Shown here: positions 5,410 through 5,612 of the stretch, piece after piece
How positions within the stretch are numbered: the first letter of the stretch is position 1
Layout: each line of letters begins with the position of its first letter
The notes under the pieces: model-generated
What the model was told of the DNA's origin: nothing
Seen by the model: only the letters and a program-made list of their open reading frames with translations
Databases searched by the model: none
Assembly (NCBI GenBank): GCA_900769525.1
Contig: CAAGGY010000040.1
Span: 1-5,612, forward strand
DNA from: an uncultured Alistipes sp.
GTDB lineage: Bacteria; Bacteroidota; Bacteroidia; Bacteroidales; Rikenellaceae
Length of the DNA stretch: 5,612 nt
Direction: 5' to 3'
Position numbers and translations under genes: made by a program

Positions 5410-5418
5410 TAACGTCAA
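5402..5418. promoter_or_regulatory. Operator-like palindrome before the WYL gene
   Basis: ATGACAAATAACGTCAA has TGAC (5403-5406), seven bases, then GTCA (5414-5417). Aligned to the site at 4424-4440 it agrees at 13 of 17 positions and has the same half-site spacing. Its centre is about 41 bases upstream of the predicted WYL RNA start, a usual position for a regulator that touches RNA polymerase. Confidence 0.6.
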
Positions 5419-5526
5419 AATTTTAATACCAAGAGCACCCCTTAGTATATAAATATGTATAGCTACCCTACCACGCCCAACCAAAGATTAAATATGTGCT
5501 ATGCAGACTATATTTTTATCAACTAT
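5419..5526. other. Intergenic stretch without recognised features
   Basis: This AT-rich spacer lies between the WYL control region and the tRNA promoter. I see no reading frame, hairpin terminator or consensus -7 box on either strand. AAATATGT occurs twice (near 5448 and 5490), without other repeat structure. Confidence 0.6.
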
Positions 5527-5557
5527 TTTGGAAGAATAAAAATAATTACTATCTTTG
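5527..5557 (+). promoter_or_regulatory. tRNA promoter, near-perfect Bacteroidetes consensus
   Basis: TTTG (5527-5530), a 19-base spacer, then TATCTTTG (5550-5557) fits both boxes and the ideal spacing. The predicted start near 5563-5565 leaves a leader of about 23 bases before the tRNA. It is the clearest promoter of the window and anchors the taxonomic call. Confidence 0.9.
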
Positions 5558-5586
5558 CACCACCAAAACGAAAGTTTGGAATCGGA

Positions 5587-5612
5587 GAATCCGTAGCTCA
5601 GTCGGTAGAGCA
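5587..5612 (+). tRNA. tRNA gene, first 26 bases only
   Basis: GAATCCG is the 5' acceptor strand (positions 1-7), then T8 A9, D-stem GCTC (10-13), D-loop AGTCGGTA with the invariant G18 G19, and the pairing strand GAGC followed by A26. The window ends before the anticodon, so the amino acid cannot be told. A strong promoter lies just upstream. The identical D-arm of many tRNAs makes this a common place for short-read assemblies to break. Confidence 0.93.

Noticed and set aside
1..5612. Insertion sequence, CRISPR array or prophage remains
   Set aside because: I see no transposase or integrase motifs, no terminal inverted repeats with target duplication, and no regularly spaced direct repeats.

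Overview
The window looks like chromosomal DNA from a member of the Bacteroidetes, probably the order Bacteroidales. Three observations support this. Promoters fit the Bacteroidetes pattern (TTTG or TTG at about -33, then 19-20 bases, then TAnnTTTG at about -7), with exact -7 boxes before the tRNA, the kinase-like gene, the zinc-ribbon gene and the alcohol dehydrogenase. Genes lack purine-rich Shine-Dalgarno sites. The protein types (rubrerythrin, a small lipoprotein, a zinc-ribbon microprotein, a UvrC with the RDEAHRFGITFHR signature) are usual in that group. The first 12 bases are an Illumina adapter end, and the last 26 bases are the first third of a tRNA gene. The window is therefore probably a short metagenomic or draft contig.

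Left part (1-2626): the 3' end of uvrC (+) converges on a minus-strand set. Read in transcription order, that set is an iron-dependent NADPH alcohol/aldehyde dehydrogenase (1457-2626), a small lipoprotein (1062-1427), a strong hairpin/T-tract terminator (1010-1035), rubrerythrin (372-953), and a bidirectional terminator shared with uvrC (335-368). The set is oxidative-stress and redox flavoured: a peroxide-reducing rubrerythrin and an enzyme that reduces toxic aldehydes.

Centre (2627-4377): a 231-base divergent control region carries a minus promoter for the dehydrogenase and a plus promoter for a 436-residue protein. Around the plus promoter lies a dense palindromic array of ATTGAT/ATCAAT half-sites. 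The protein appears to combine a protein-kinase-like domain (HGDVKPEN and DFD motifs), a WG-type beta repeat and a C-terminal Myb/SANT-like DNA-binding helix bundle. I know of no described system with this layout, and it is the most interesting gene here. It ends 2 bases from the convergent end of a 68-residue protein with three CxxC pairs.

Right part (4378-5612): a WYL-family transcription regulator (minus) lies upstream of the zinc-ribbon gene. Matching palindromes (TGAC-N7-GTCA) sit before the WYL gene and before the zinc-ribbon gene, where one overlaps the WYL stop codon. This suggests a small autoregulated regulator/target pair. A tRNA gene with a near-perfect promoter runs off the right edge.
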